Assembly: GCA_028280065.1 (NCBI GenBank)
Contig: JANQMN010000071.1
Coordinates: 18,134 to 82,133, forward strand
Reading direction: 5' to 3'
Origin: Hahella sp.
GTDB taxonomy: Bacteria; Pseudomonadota; Gammaproteobacteria; Pseudomonadales; Oleiphilaceae
Length of the DNA: 64,000 nt
Shown here in pieces: positions 54,556-63,270 of the stretch. Positions within the stretch are counted from its first letter, which is position 1. Every line of letters starts with the position of its first letter. The notes below the pieces were generated by a model, which saw only the letters and a program-made list of their open reading frames with translations, did no database searches and was not told the origin of the DNA. Position numbers and translations under genes: made by a program.

Positions 54556-54723
54556 GTGGAAATCATCAATCAGCTTAACGAATTAGTCGACTTACTGAAT
54601 GCGGAAAAGCAGCAAGCGTCTCAGTCGGGTTATAGTACCGTGACATTGACGCATGAAGAGGTGATGAAAATAACGATCACAATGGCGAATGCCAGCCAAA
54701 AAATCAATCCGGCACAGGTTTAA
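54556..54723 (+). CDS. Small protein of unknown function, sigma-54-dependent
   Basis: This 55-residue protein starts at GTG 54556, with GGGAGG at 54542-54546 eight nt upstream; an in-frame ATG at 54541 is less favourable because it would precede that ribosome site. Sequence is acidic and helical at the N-terminus (EIINQLNELVDLLNAEKQQ) with a predicted helix-turn-strand layout. I recognise no domain. There is no signal peptide or TM segment. A well-matched sigma-54 element lies 35 bp upstream. It sits at the end of the nif-related block and may belong to that regulon, but no NifA site was found. Confidence 0.6.
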   Translation: MEIINQLNELVDLLNAEKQQASQSGYSTVTLTHEEVMKITITMANASQKINPAQV

Positions 54724-54819
54724 TCCACTGTCTTCCAGGTTGGCAGGATTTATTGAAAACAGATCGAGTGGCATCGGCCACAATGCTGGTTAAAGGCATC
54801 CGGTTGACAGCTGTTATCC

Positions 54820-55533
54820 TCAATTCCCCTGCCAACGTTTTTTAATTACTCCGCTAATTTCCCCTGACCAGATATCATACGCCCTTTCGCTAGGATGAAA
54901 GCCGTCAGCCGCAATATAGTCCGGTGAAATCGGAAAATTAATTGCCACAAACTCTGCATCCTCAATCGCCGTTAAATAGTGGCCAAGTGTTTCGCTAAAG
55001 CGGGTAGCACGCCGCCCTAAATACCAGCGTAGCGGTTGCGGTAGCGCCGGAAACAAATGCATCGGCGGCAAACTGGAAAAAACCAGTTGCTTAGCCGAAA
55101 ACTTCTCAGTCAACACATTTCTGAGTTGTCGTATCTGCCGCAACCAGCTATTCGCTGACATTCCACTGGTCACATCGTTGACGCCCAAAGAAATAACGAC
55201 GCAGTCAGTTGCAAATGACTTACTCGCTTCGAGCCTGGCAATCATCTGTTGTGTGGTGAGCCCTGTCTCAGCTAACAGTCTCCATTCCAATTGAAAAGAA
55301 GAGCCAAGTTTGGTCACCAAATGCCCAGTAAGTGCTTCTTCTTGGCACTGCACGCCCACGCCGGCGGCTGCGGAATCTCCCAAAACCAATAGATTCAATG
55401 GAAGGCCCTTTCCGGTAACGCCTTCCCTTGGACCTGCGGGCTCCGGTAGTTTAGGCGTGACCTTTCGCGTGTAGTAGCCCTGCGTTACTAACACAGGTGC
55501 AAGCAGAGCGCTGACTACCAGATCATCCGTCAT
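54820..55533 (-). CDS. SGNH/GDSL-type hydrolase
   Basis: This 237-residue protein has SGNH blocks: block I LNLLVLGDSAAAGVGV (Ser nucleophile), block III VVISLGVNDV (Asn), and block V DGFHPSERAY (Asp and His). The N-terminal segment (first 25 residues) is weakly hydrophobic and may be an anchor. Such enzymes hydrolyse esters (lipids, acetylated sugars); the substrate cannot be told. It is on the minus strand directly after the LytTR regulator gene (20-bp gap). Confidence 0.88.
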   Translation of the reverse strand: MTDDLVVSALLAPVLVTQGYYTRKVTPKLPEPAGPREGVTGKGLPLNLLVLGDSAAAGVGVQCQEEALTGHLVTKLGSSFQLEWRLLAETGLTTQQMIARLEASKSFATDCVVISLGVNDVTSGMSANSWLRQIRQLRNVLTEKFSAKQLVFSSLPPMHLFPALPQPLRWYLGRRATRFSETLGHYLTAIEDAEFVAINFPISPDYIAADGFHPSERAYDIWSGEISGVIKKRWQGN

Positions 55534-55553
55534 CGTTTATCAACTTCGCCTGC

Positions 55554-56351
55554 CTAACGATTATTCACCAGCTGCTTAATTTTGTCTTTAAATGAGCGTC
55601 CGATCTTAAGCTTGGTCCCGCAGTTCAACATCAGACAATAATCGCCATTGTGGTGCGTGAATACCTTTTTAATCCGGTCAAAGTTTACCAGGGTTGAACG
55701 GTGAACCCGTTGAAACATGTTTTCGGGTAACCGGCTTTCAAGTTCTTTCATGGTCGAGCGCATTATGTGGGTTTGCACGCCTACATGGATGCACATGTAA
55801 TCGCCGGCTGCATCGACCCAGTCGATATCGGCTGTTTTAACCGCAGTGACTTCCAAGCCGTCTTTAATAAAGAGCGTGTCGCTGGATTTGTCGATATTAT
55901 TCTCTTTAACGTCCCCAGGATGCTGACCGCGAATTTCATTGATCAATCCCAATAAACGCTGTTTTTCCGCCAGTGCGTCTTTTTCTTCGAGGCGAGCCTT
56001 CGCTTTGCCCACCGCCTCGGCCAAACGATCGTCTTCGGCAGGTTTCAATACATAATCGACAGCATGCACGTTGAAGGCTTCCACCGCATAATGATCGAAG
56101 GCCGTAACGAATATTATGATGGGCATATCGTCAGAAGGCAGTCCTTTTACCACGTCGAAACCGTCCAAGCCGGGCATTTGGATATCCAGAAAAACCACAT
56201 CGGGACTATGTTCAGCGCAAAACTGAAGGGCTTCGCGGCCATTTGCGCACTCACCGACAATGTCGATTTCGCCAAACTGCTGGAGACGGATCTTCAGCCC
56301 GCGGCGCGCCAATGGCTCGTCGTCGACGATTACGGTTTTCATGGGAAGCAT
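55554..56351 (-). CDS. LytTR-family response regulator
   Basis: This 265-residue protein has REC (about 4-120; VDDEPLARRGL, phospho-acceptor Asp in VVFLDIQMPGLDGF, and Lys in YVLKPAE). A Lys/Glu-rich linker follows, then a LytTR DNA-binding domain (about 170-262; FQRVHRSTLVNFDRIKKV in parts, CLMLNCGTKLKIGRSFKDKI). It resembles AlgR/LytR-type regulators that recognise tandem short direct repeats. An ATG at 56342 is an alternative start. It is 3 bp after the kinase gene, forming a two-component pair. Confidence 0.92.
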   Translation of the reverse strand: MLPMKTVIVDDEPLARRGLKIRLQQFGEIDIVGECANGREALQFCAEHSPDVVFLDIQMPGLDGFDVVKGLPSDDMPIIIFVTAFDHYAVEAFNVHAVDYVLKPAEDDRLAEAVGKAKARLEEKDALAEKQRLLGLINEIRGQHPGDVKENNIDKSSDTLFIKDGLEVTAVKTADIDWVDAAGDYMCIHVGVQTHIMRSTMKELESRLPENMFQRVHRSTLVNFDRIKKVFTHHNGDYCLMLNCGTKLKIGRSFKDKIKQLVNNR

Positions 56352-56354
56352 GGA

Positions 56355-57521
56355 TCAGACCCCTGTCGCAGCTGACTCGAATGGCAGGTCAATACTCACA
56401 TGCAATCCATGCGGTTTCAAGTTGCTAAATTGACAGGTATGGCTTTCACCGTAAATGGTTTTCAATCTATCGACGAAATTCTGCAGGCCAACCCCGTTAA
56501 ACTTCGGCAGCAGACCATCTTCCATCGCCATGCCGGGGCCGTCATCCGAAACTTCAATGTGCAGGCGATTAGCTTTGCGGGTCGCCAAGAGATTGATCGT
56601 GCCGCCGGTTTCAGATTTCGACACCGCATATTTGATGGAGTTTTCAACTAGAGGCTGGAGTAAAAGACTTGGTATCAATGCCTCCTTGGCGCTTTCATCG
56701 ACCTTCATGTTTAGGTTCAGACGGTCTTCGAAGCGCACTTTTTCTATATCGAGATAAAGTTTAAGCGCTTCCAGCTCCTGTGCCATGCTGACCTTCTGCA
56801 TCGGATCGTTTTCCAGGGAATAGCGCAAGAATCGGGATAACCCGGTCACCATGGAATTAGCAGTCTTGGTTTCGACCTCCAAGATCAAAGTCGAGATAGC
56901 GTTGAGCGTATTAAACAGGAAGTGCGGGTTTAACTGGTATCGAAGCATCTTCAACTGCGCCTGGTGCGCGGTAGCGGTCACGGCAAGCAATCGCTGCTTC
57001 TCCAATTGCAAAGCCTGGTAGAACTTAATACCGAAATACAGCGCCCCCCAGCTCAATAAGATAAAGAAGGAATAGGTATACCAGCCCAAAAACTCGCCGA
57101 GCGTAAGCTCCCTGTCGATCTTTTTCTCATACCAGTCAGGACATTCGGTCAGGCAGACGATTTCCATCATCATATGGTAGGAATACCACTTCATCGCCGA
57201 CCAGACAGCGCTAATGAGAATGATACAGAGCAGCGAATAAATACCTTTTTGCAAAGGAGGCATCGGCCAAGTCCATTGAAAGAAGCGGCGAATCGCCAAA
57301 CTCAGGATAAAACCGGAAAGTGCCGCAGCGATGCCATAGCCGAGCCGGAGCTTGATATCATGCCCCTCGTCCCAGAGCATGGCTCCCAGAAACTGAAAGG
57401 AGTAATAACCACTCCAACCGAAGATATTTAATGCCCAGAACTGATAGGTAGGTAGGTGGAACAGTTTATACCAAAAGGTTTTTTGCGAATTCATGTAAGA
57501 TTTAAGTGACGACAGCAACAT
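56355..57521 (-). CDS. LytS-like sensor histidine kinase (His_kinase family)
   Basis: This 388-residue membrane kinase has about five hydrophobic segments in the N-terminal 180 residues. The His_kinase motif LNPHFLFNTLNAIS (about 212) and an ATP-binding region with DDGPGMA and GLQNFVDRLKTIYG follow. It is the LytS/AlgZ-type kinase, which autophosphorylates on the PHFLFN His. An ATG at 57521 follows GGA. It is upstream of, and 3 bp from, its regulator. The signal sensed is unknown. Confidence 0.92.
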   Translation of the reverse strand: MLLSSLKSYMNSQKTFWYKLFHLPTYQFWALNIFGWSGYYSFQFLGAMLWDEGHDIKLRLGYGIAAALSGFILSLAIRRFFQWTWPMPPLQKGIYSLLCIILISAVWSAMKWYSYHMMMEIVCLTECPDWYEKKIDRELTLGEFLGWYTYSFFILLSWGALYFGIKFYQALQLEKQRLLAVTATAHQAQLKMLRYQLNPHFLFNTLNAISTLILEVETKTANSMVTGLSRFLRYSLENDPMQKVSMAQELEALKLYLDIEKVRFEDRLNLNMKVDESAKEALIPSLLLQPLVENSIKYAVSKSETGGTINLLATRKANRLHIEVSDDGPGMAMEDGLLPKFNGVGLQNFVDRLKTIYGESHTCQFSNLKPHGLHVSIDLPFESAATGV

Positions 57522-57615
57522 CAACAGTCCAAAGATCTAGTATATGACAGAGAAGCGACGCCAAAACGTTCTTCGTCGCAAATATCCAACAGTTCGTCGC
57601 AAGGCGCAGGTAAAT

Positions 57616-58065
57616 CTATAACTTTAGTTCCAAGTCATCCAGTTTGTTTAGCATGTTATTCAACGTCTCTATCTCGCCTTGACTAAGTTGAGCGAGGATA
57701 TCCTGCTCATACTGCAGCGCCACCGGAACAATCTGAGAATAGAGTTTGCTACCGGCTTTGGAGTGCCGAAGAACCGATCGTCTTTTATCTTCTTGAGCAA
57801 ACTGGCGTTGCAGCAGTCCGGCCTTTAGCAAACTCGCAACGGCTCTGGAAACTGCCACCTTGTCCATTGCCGTCCTTTCCGCAACCTCCGCCGCCGACAA
57901 GTCCTGGGTTTCTCCCAGAACCGCCAAGATCCGCCATTCGGGACGGCTGATCTGAAATGCCTGTTCGTAATGACTTGCCAGCGCGGTACTGATGCGATTC
58001 GCTAAGACATATAGGCGGTAAGGCAGGAATTCCTGGAGTTTCAATTCAGATTGATTTTTGTCCAT
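57616..58065 (-). CDS. MarR-family regulator of the tyrosine catabolic operon
   Basis: This 149-residue protein starts at ATG 58065; a longer frame to 58158 contains no known N-terminal extension. It has a MarR winged helix: LSAAEVAERTAMDKVAVSRAV (recognition helix) and QEDKRRSVLRHSKAG (wing, DxRxxxx). It is divergent from the hpd gene, with a perfect 18-bp palindrome in between (58342-58359). Regulators of this type (HpdA/HmgR-like) repress phenylalanine/tyrosine degradation genes in response to pathway intermediates. This role is inferred from position. Confidence 0.85.
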   Translation of the reverse strand: MDKNQSELKLQEFLPYRLYVLANRISTALASHYEQAFQISRPEWRILAVLGETQDLSAAEVAERTAMDKVAVSRAVASLLKAGLLQRQFAQEDKRRSVLRHSKAGSKLYSQIVPVALQYEQDILAQLSQGEIETLNNMLNKLDDLELKL

Positions 58066-58411
58066 AGCAGGCTTTGTGAAATATAGACGCCATGCGCACC
58101 GTTTTCCCGTTCTTAAGATGGTTAAGGTGCTACGGATAAATCCCGGTGAGTTACGCAAGTACCTCAGGCTTCTACTTCTTTAAGAACCCCTATCATCAGT
58201 TGTAAGAAAGTACTGAACATTAGACCTGATAGCACAGGATAAATGCAAAGAGTCTAGCTTCTTCACTCCATTTTGATGGATTTCGGTCGCTAACTTAATT
58301 TGCATACCTTCAAGTCGCGACTTAATCAGCCTCATTGCAATTAGTTTCATATGAAACTATTATGGCAAACATGCGTTTTGCTTATATCACTAAAACAATA
58401 AAAGGTAGGTT
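58066..58411. other. Intergenic region between MarR and hpd
   Basis: 346 bp without a gene. It contains the perfect palindrome AAGTCGCGACTT at 58312-58323 and the stronger operator candidate at 58342-58359. Confidence 0.5.
58342..58359. promoter_or_regulatory. Perfect 18-bp palindrome, likely MarR operator
   Basis: TAGTTTCATATGAAACTA is its own reverse complement, 52 bp upstream of the hpd ATG. It sits between the divergent MarR gene and the catabolic operon. Size and symmetry match MarR-family operators (16-20 bp). Confidence 0.7.
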
Positions 58412-59509
58412 ATGGCCGATTTATTCGATAACCCGATGGGTTTAGAGGGGTTTGAGTTTGTAGAGTTTTCCGCGCCGGAAGAAGGTGTTCTGGAAAAGGT
58501 GTTCGGCAGTCTAGGGTTTTCTAAAGTCGCCGTCCATCGCTCGAAAAACGTTGCGCTTTGGCGTCAGGGCGACATCAACTTCATAACCAATTACGAGAAA
58601 AAAACTCCTGCCGCGTTTTTAGCGGAAGAGCATGGACCTTGCGCCACAGGCTTGGCCTTTCGGGTTAAAGACTCCCATAAGGCTTACAAACACGCCATTG
58701 AAATGGGTGCGCAGCCGATTCAAATTCCAACCGGCCCGATGGAACTCAATCTGCCGGCGATTAAAGGAATCGGGAACGCCCCGCTCTATCTGATTGACCG
58801 TTATAAAGATTCCAATACTATCTATGATATTGACTTCGAATGGATTTCCGAGGACCGTCATCCGGCAGGCTGCGGATTTAAAGTTATCGATCATCTCACT
58901 CACAATGTTTATCGCGGCCGGATGGATTATTGGGCAAAATATTACGAGCGCTTGTTCAACTTCCGGGAGATTCGCTACTTCGACATTAAAGGCGAGTATA
59001 CCGGGTTAAAGTCTCGGGCGATGACCGCGCCAGACGGCCTGATCCGCATCCCGCTCAATGAAGAACCAGCTGGTGGTTCAGGCCAGATCGAGGAATTCCT
59101 CATGGCTTATAACGGCGAAGGCATCCAGCATATCGCTTTTTCCTGCGACGATTTGCCGGCTTGCTGGGACAAGCTCAAAGCGCTGGAAATTCCCTTCATG
59201 ACCCCGCCTCCCGACACCTATTACGACATGTTGGACGAGCGTTTGCCCGGACACGGCGAACCTGTCGATGAACTGCGAAAACGCGGCATACTGTTAGACG
59301 GATCTACCAAAGACGGCGACCCAAGACTCCTTTTGCAAATCTTCTCAGAGACGCAAATCGGGCCTATTTTCTTCGAGTTTATCCAGCGGAAAAAGGATGA
59401 AGGATTTGGCGAGGGTAACTTCCAAGCGCTGTTCGAATCGATTGAGCGCGATCAGATTGCCAGAGGTGTAATCAAACCGGCTACCGAACAGAAAGCTCGA
59501 AAAATATAG
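58412..59509 (+). CDS. hpd: 4-hydroxyphenylpyruvate dioxygenase
   Basis: This 365-residue protein of two VOC-type halves has three iron ligands: His in VIDHLTHNV, His in IQHIAF, and Glu in [10 protein letters not shown] near the C-terminus. These match the 2-His-1-Glu site of HPPD. It turns 4-hydroxyphenylpyruvate into homogentisate, with O2 and loss of CO2. AAAGGTAGG lies upstream of the ATG. It is the first gene of a four-gene cluster (hpd, VOC protein, FAH, maiA) and is probably repressed by the divergent MarR. Confidence 0.95.
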   Translation: MADLFDNPMGLEGFEFVEFSAPEEGVLEKVFGSLGFSKVAVHRSKNVALWRQGDINFITNYEKKTPAAFLAEEHGPCATGLAFRVKDSHKAYKHAIEMGAQPIQIPTGPMELNLPAIKGIGNAPLYLIDRYKDSNTIYDIDFEWISEDRHPAGCGFKVIDHLTHNVYRGRMDYWAKYYERLFNFREIRYFDIKGEYTGLKSRAMTAPDGLIRIPLNEEPAGGSGQIEEFLMAYNGEGIQHIAFSCDDLPACWDKLKALEIPFMTPPPDTYYDMLDERLPGHGEPVDELRKRGILLDGSTKDGDPRLLLQIFSETQIGPIFFEFIQRKKDEGFGEGNFQALFESIERDQIARGVIKPATEQKARKI

Positions 59510-59518
59510 GAACCTATC

Positions 59519-60073
59519 ATGCAGAACCTCCAATTGCAGGGAGTACATCATGTGGCTTACCGCTGCAAGGATGCCAAACAGACGGTTGAGTTTTACCAGC
59601 GCCACCTGAACATGGATTTTCTTCTGGCGATAGCGGAAAACGAAGTACCTTCCACCAAAGAGCCCGATCCCTACATGCATGTGTTTCTTGATGCGGGTAA
59701 AGGCAATGTGCTGGCCTTTTTCGAATTGCCGAGCCAGCCTAAAATGGATAGGGATCAAAATACCCCGACCTGGGTACAGCATATTGCCTTTCAGGTGGAT
59801 AGCCTTGAGGTCCTTCTAGACACCAAGGAAGAGTTGGAACAAGCCGGCATCGAAGTGCTGGGGCCGACGGAACACACCATTTTCAAATCCATCTACTTTT
59901 TCGATCCCAACGGCCACCGTATCGAACTTGCGGCGAATACCGCGCAGCCTGGTATGCTGGAGGAGTTGAAACGCGTCGCACCGGCAATGTTGGATGAATG
60001 GTCAAAGACCAAAAAAGCTCCCCGGCATGCAGATTGGCTGCACGGCAACGGCGAGTTCCAAACGCAACAATAA
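59519..60073 (+). CDS. VOC-superfamily protein (glyoxalase/dioxygenase-like)
   Basis: This 184-residue VOC-fold protein has likely metal ligands at His in VHHVAYRC (residues 9-10), His in WVQHIAFQV (about 88) and Glu in HRIELAANT (about 138). The His/His/Glu pattern fits VOC dioxygenases or glyoxalase-type isomerases. It begins 9 bp after hpd, inside a pathway where homogentisate 1,2-dioxygenase is expected but not seen. It could be an alternative ring-cleaving enzyme or an isomerase. No firm function is given. Confidence 0.75.
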   Translation: MQNLQLQGVHHVAYRCKDAKQTVEFYQRHLNMDFLLAIAENEVPSTKEPDPYMHVFLDAGKGNVLAFFELPSQPKMDRDQNTPTWVQHIAFQVDSLEVLLDTKEELEQAGIEVLGPTEHTIFKSIYFFDPNGHRIELAANTAQPGMLEELKRVAPAMLDEWSKTKKAPRHADWLHGNGEFQTQQ

Positions 60074-60090
60074 ATCTAAGAGCACTGATT

Positions 60091-61104
60091 ATGAAACTGG
60101 CGTCATTGAAACATGGACGAGACGGATTACTGGTGGTGGTCTCGCGGGATCTGCAAAGTATGGCCAGCTCTGCCGCAGTCGCACCGACCTTGCAGTCGGC
60201 TTTGGACAATTGGGCGGAAACTGCCCCTCGCCTGCGGGACATATATCAACGGTTGAACGCAGGAAGTCACCCCGATTCAAGCCCTTTTAATCAGTCCGAC
60301 TGCGCCTCTCCTTTACCGCGAGCCTACCAATGGGCCGACGGCTCTGCCTACGTCAATCACGTAGAGCTGGTACGCAATGCCCGAGGGGCGGAAGTGCCCG
60401 AAAGCTTTTGGCATGATCCGCTGATGTATCAAGGCGGTAGCGATGCTTTCCTGAGCCCCCACGATCCCATTAAACTGCCGCAAACCCAGGGTTGGGGAGT
60501 GGACTTTGAAGCGGAAATCGCAGTGATAACAGACGATGTTCCCTTGAATTGTGGAGTAGAAGAAGCCGGCGGGCGTATTCAGCTATTAATGCTAGTGAAT
60601 GATGTCAGTCTCAGGGGCTTGATTCCGGGGGAACTGGCCAAGGGCTTTGGCTTTTTCCAATCAAAACCCTCAAGCGCATTTAGCCCGGTCTGCATTACAC
60701 CGGATGAACTCGGAGACCATTGGCGAGATTACAAGGTACAGCTACCGCTTCTGTCGCAACTGAATGGTGAACTGTTTGGTAAACCGAACGCCGGTGTGGA
60801 CATGACATTCAACTTCTCCCAGCTAGTGACTCACGCCGCAAAGACCAGGCCGCTTTGCGCCGGAACTATTATCGGCTCGGGAACCGTCTCCAACAAGCTG
60901 GATGGCAGCCCTGGAAAACCGGTCTCAGAGGGTGGAGCGGGTTACAGTTGTTTGGCGGAATTAAGGATGATAGAAACCATTTTGAACGGCGCGCCAACAA
61001 CTCCGTTTATGGATTACGGCGACCGAATCAAGATTGAAATGCTGGACTCCAGCGGCCAAAGTATTTTCGGTTGTATTGACCAGACTGTCGAGCCCCAAAA
61101 ATGA
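60091..61104 (+). CDS. Fumarylacetoacetate hydrolase family protein
   Basis: This 337-residue protein starts at ATG 60091; a longer frame from 59998 runs inside the previous gene and is not likely. It has an FAH fold: GWGVDFEAEIAVI (metal-binding Glu/Asp) and LMLVNDVSLRGLIPGELAKGFGFFQSKP, quoted in parts (VNDVSLR; KGFGFFQSKP). GTIIGSGTVSNK follows near the C-terminus. It would cleave fumarylacetoacetate to fumarate and acetoacetate. It is shorter than mammalian FAH but normal for the bacterial type. It overlaps the maiA start (ATGA). Confidence 0.9.
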   Translation: MKLASLKHGRDGLLVVVSRDLQSMASSAAVAPTLQSALDNWAETAPRLRDIYQRLNAGSHPDSSPFNQSDCASPLPRAYQWADGSAYVNHVELVRNARGAEVPESFWHDPLMYQGGSDAFLSPHDPIKLPQTQGWGVDFEAEIAVITDDVPLNCGVEEAGGRIQLLMLVNDVSLRGLIPGELAKGFGFFQSKPSSAFSPVCITPDELGDHWRDYKVQLPLLSQLNGELFGKPNAGVDMTFNFSQLVTHAAKTRPLCAGTIIGSGTVSNKLDGSPGKPVSEGGAGYSCLAELRMIETILNGAPTTPFMDYGDRIKIEMLDSSGQSIFGCIDQTVEPQK

Positions 61105-61763
61105 ATCGAGATGAAATGAAACCTATCCTTTACAGCTACTTTCGCTCATCCTCGGCATTCCGCATTCGTATCGCGCTGAATCTCAAAGGGATTGCGTGCG
61201 AGTACCGCTATATCAACCTACATCCTTCGGCCAGCGAACAACGCAGTCCGGAATACCTTGAGGTCAATCCACAGGGCAAAGTCCCCTTCTATGTCGATCG
61301 GCAAGTGCGATTGGGACAATCTACCGCCATTCTTGAGTACTTGGAAGAAGCCTATCCCGAAGTTCCGTTGCTCCCTACCGATTCCGGTGAGAGAGCAGTT
61401 GTCCGGAATATGGTGCAGCTAATCGCCTGTGATATCCAACCGCTGAATAATGTGAGTGTGCTGAGTTATCTTCGCGCCGAACTGAACGGCGGCGAAGACG
61501 ACATTCAAAAATGGTACAGTCACTGGGTTCAGCTGGGATTCTCGGCATTGGAAAAGCTTCTGGAACAGTGGTCGGATCAATATTGTTTCGGCAACAAGCC
61601 GAGCCTGGCGGACGCCTATCTGGTGCCGCAGGTGTGGAATGCCAAGCGTTTTAATGTTCCGTTGGAAGGCTTTCCGCGAATTCTCCAAATCTATGACCGT
61701 TGTCTCGATATTCCGGCATTCTTCGAGGCAGCGCCGGAACAGCAGGCCGACAAATACGCTTGA
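61101..61763 (+). CDS. maiA: Maleylacetoacetate isomerase (zeta-class GST)
   Basis: This 220-residue protein has the zeta-GST active-site motif YFRSSSAFRIRIALNLKGI (SSS-x-x-R), given in part as SYFRSSSAFR. A C-terminal all-helical domain with GNKPSLADAYLVPQVWNA follows. It isomerises maleylacetoacetate to fumarylacetoacetate with glutathione as cofactor. Its ATG overlaps the FAH stop. It closes the tyrosine/homogentisate pathway cluster, and the hairpin at 61821-61842 follows. Confidence 0.93.
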   Translation: MNRDEMKPILYSYFRSSSAFRIRIALNLKGIACEYRYINLHPSASEQRSPEYLEVNPQGKVPFYVDRQVRLGQSTAILEYLEEAYPEVPLLPTDSGERAVVRNMVQLIACDIQPLNNVSVLSYLRAELNGGEDDIQKWYSHWVQLGFSALEKLLEQWSDQYCFGNKPSLADAYLVPQVWNAKRFNVPLEGFPRILQIYDRCLDIPAFFEAAPEQQADKYA

Positions 61764-61810
61764 ACCCGGTACTTCCCACGGCAAAGTAGATGGAGTAATT
61801 TATCACTCCT

Positions 61811-61857
61811 GAATGAGAACGGGGCGTTCACTGCAACGCCCCATTCAGAACCTGTTT
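61811..61857 (+). terminator. Terminator after maiA
   Basis: A perfect 8-bp stem (GGGGCGTT-CACTGC-AACGCCCC, 61821-61842) with outer GAAT...ATTC pairing (61811-61846), followed by CTGTTTTA. It separates the tyrosine operon from tldD. Confidence 0.7.
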
Positions 61858-61889
61858 TAAACAATAGCCCCACAATAAAGGTAACCACG

Positions 61890-63263
61890 ATGAGCTTCAG
61901 CTACCTGGCGCCTTCGGCGACTGTCGATTATAACGAGCAGCGCCACCATGAGTTGCGTAAAACCATCATGTCAATGGTGGATGGCAACTTGGTCAAGAAT
62001 CAGACCGAACATAAAGTCGGAACCTCGTCTCGGGTCGCCCAACAGGGTTACTGGGGCTTCGCTTCCAGCACAATGGCAGGCAAGGACATCGCCACCGCCC
62101 TAAGCAACAAAGCCTTCGCCAATGCCCAGGCAATGTCGGTGTTCGGTGAAAAGTCCAATCTGCTGCTACCCACCAGCACCTATCAAGGCGAACATAGCTA
62201 CCGGGGTAAAACGCCCTTATCCCAGCAAGAGTGCATGGGATGGCTGAACAACATGCATCAATTCTGCAAAAACAAATATCCGAAACTGGTATCCAGCAGT
62301 TTTATTTTATCGGCGGAGCACCATAGCAAATACCTCAGCAACAGCTACGGCAGCCAGGCATTAAACAGCATTCAGCGAGCCATGGCTTATGTATTCTTTA
62401 CCGCCGAGGACAAAGACGGCCAGCCGGTAGAACTAATGGAGGCGATTTCCGGGAAAGGCAGTCACGCGGACCTCAATTTGAGCCTTACAGATCTGGAACC
62501 GGTTTTGGATCAACTGTATCAACACCTGATGGCGAAAACCGAAGCGGTTCCGGCACGGGGAGGAAAGCAAACCGTGGTCATGGCGTCGGATCTGACCGGT
62601 ATTCTCGCCCATGAAGCCATGGGGCATCCCTGTGAGGCAGACCTGGTGCTGGGAGGCGCGGTTACCGGTGATCTGCAAAACCAGCGGGTTGCGTCGGATT
62701 TGATCACCATGGTGGATATCGCCAATACCTATGAGGGCCGGGAGACCTTGGTTCCGGTTTATGCCGATGACGAAGGCGTTCCGGCTGAAGATGTCGTTCT
62801 GATCGAGAATGGAGTTCTCAAGAACTTTATGCATAGCCGTGAGACCGCCGGTAAGTTCGACGCAAGGACCACCGGCAATGCCCGCGCTTACGGAACTAAT
62901 GACGAACCCTTGATTCGTATGCGAAACACGGCCATTCTGCCGGGTACCGATTCCGTGGAACAGATGATTTCAGAAATCGACGACGGCTATCTGCTGATAA
63001 AAACCGGTAACGGACAGGCGGACACAACTACGGAGTTCATGTTTGGCATCAATCTTGGCTATGAAATCAAAAACGGCAAATTGGGCCGTGCAATCAAAGA
63101 CACTACCCTATCCGGCAGTGCGATTGACGTATTGAAATCGGTTGACGCCGTGTCCAGCGATATGAAATGGGAATGTTCCGGTTACTGTGGAAAAAAACAA
63201 CCCATGGTCGTATCCACCGGTGGACCATCACTTAGGGCAGTAGCTCATTTGGGTGGAGAGTAA
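61890..63263 (+). CDS. TldD-family metalloprotease
   Basis: This 457-residue protein has the zinc motif HEAMGH (about 249-254) and a C-terminal GYCGKKQPMVVSTGGPSLRA, containing the Cys that ligates zinc in TldD. The N-terminal half is divergent from E. coli TldD. With TldE it forms a heterodimeric peptidase that degrades peptides and matures some RiPPs (microcin B17). It is followed seven nt later by a second family member (63271), so the pair is a typical TldD/TldE set. No RiPP precursor is obvious nearby. Confidence 0.88.
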   Translation: MSFSYLAPSATVDYNEQRHHELRKTIMSMVDGNLVKNQTEHKVGTSSRVAQQGYWGFASSTMAGKDIATALSNKAFANAQAMSVFGEKSNLLLPTSTYQGEHSYRGKTPLSQQECMGWLNNMHQFCKNKYPKLVSSSFILSAEHHSKYLSNSYGSQALNSIQRAMAYVFFTAEDKDGQPVELMEAISGKGSHADLNLSLTDLEPVLDQLYQHLMAKTEAVPARGGKQTVVMASDLTGILAHEAMGHPCEADLVLGGAVTGDLQNQRVASDLITMVDIANTYEGRETLVPVYADDEGVPAEDVVLIENGVLKNFMHSRETAGKFDARTTGNARAYGTNDEPLIRMRNTAILPGTDSVEQMISEIDDGYLLIKTGNGQADTTTEFMFGINLGYEIKNGKLGRAIKDTTLSGSAIDVLKSVDAVSSDMKWECSGYCGKKQPMVVSTGGPSLRAVAHLGGE

Positions 63264-63270
63264 GAACGAA

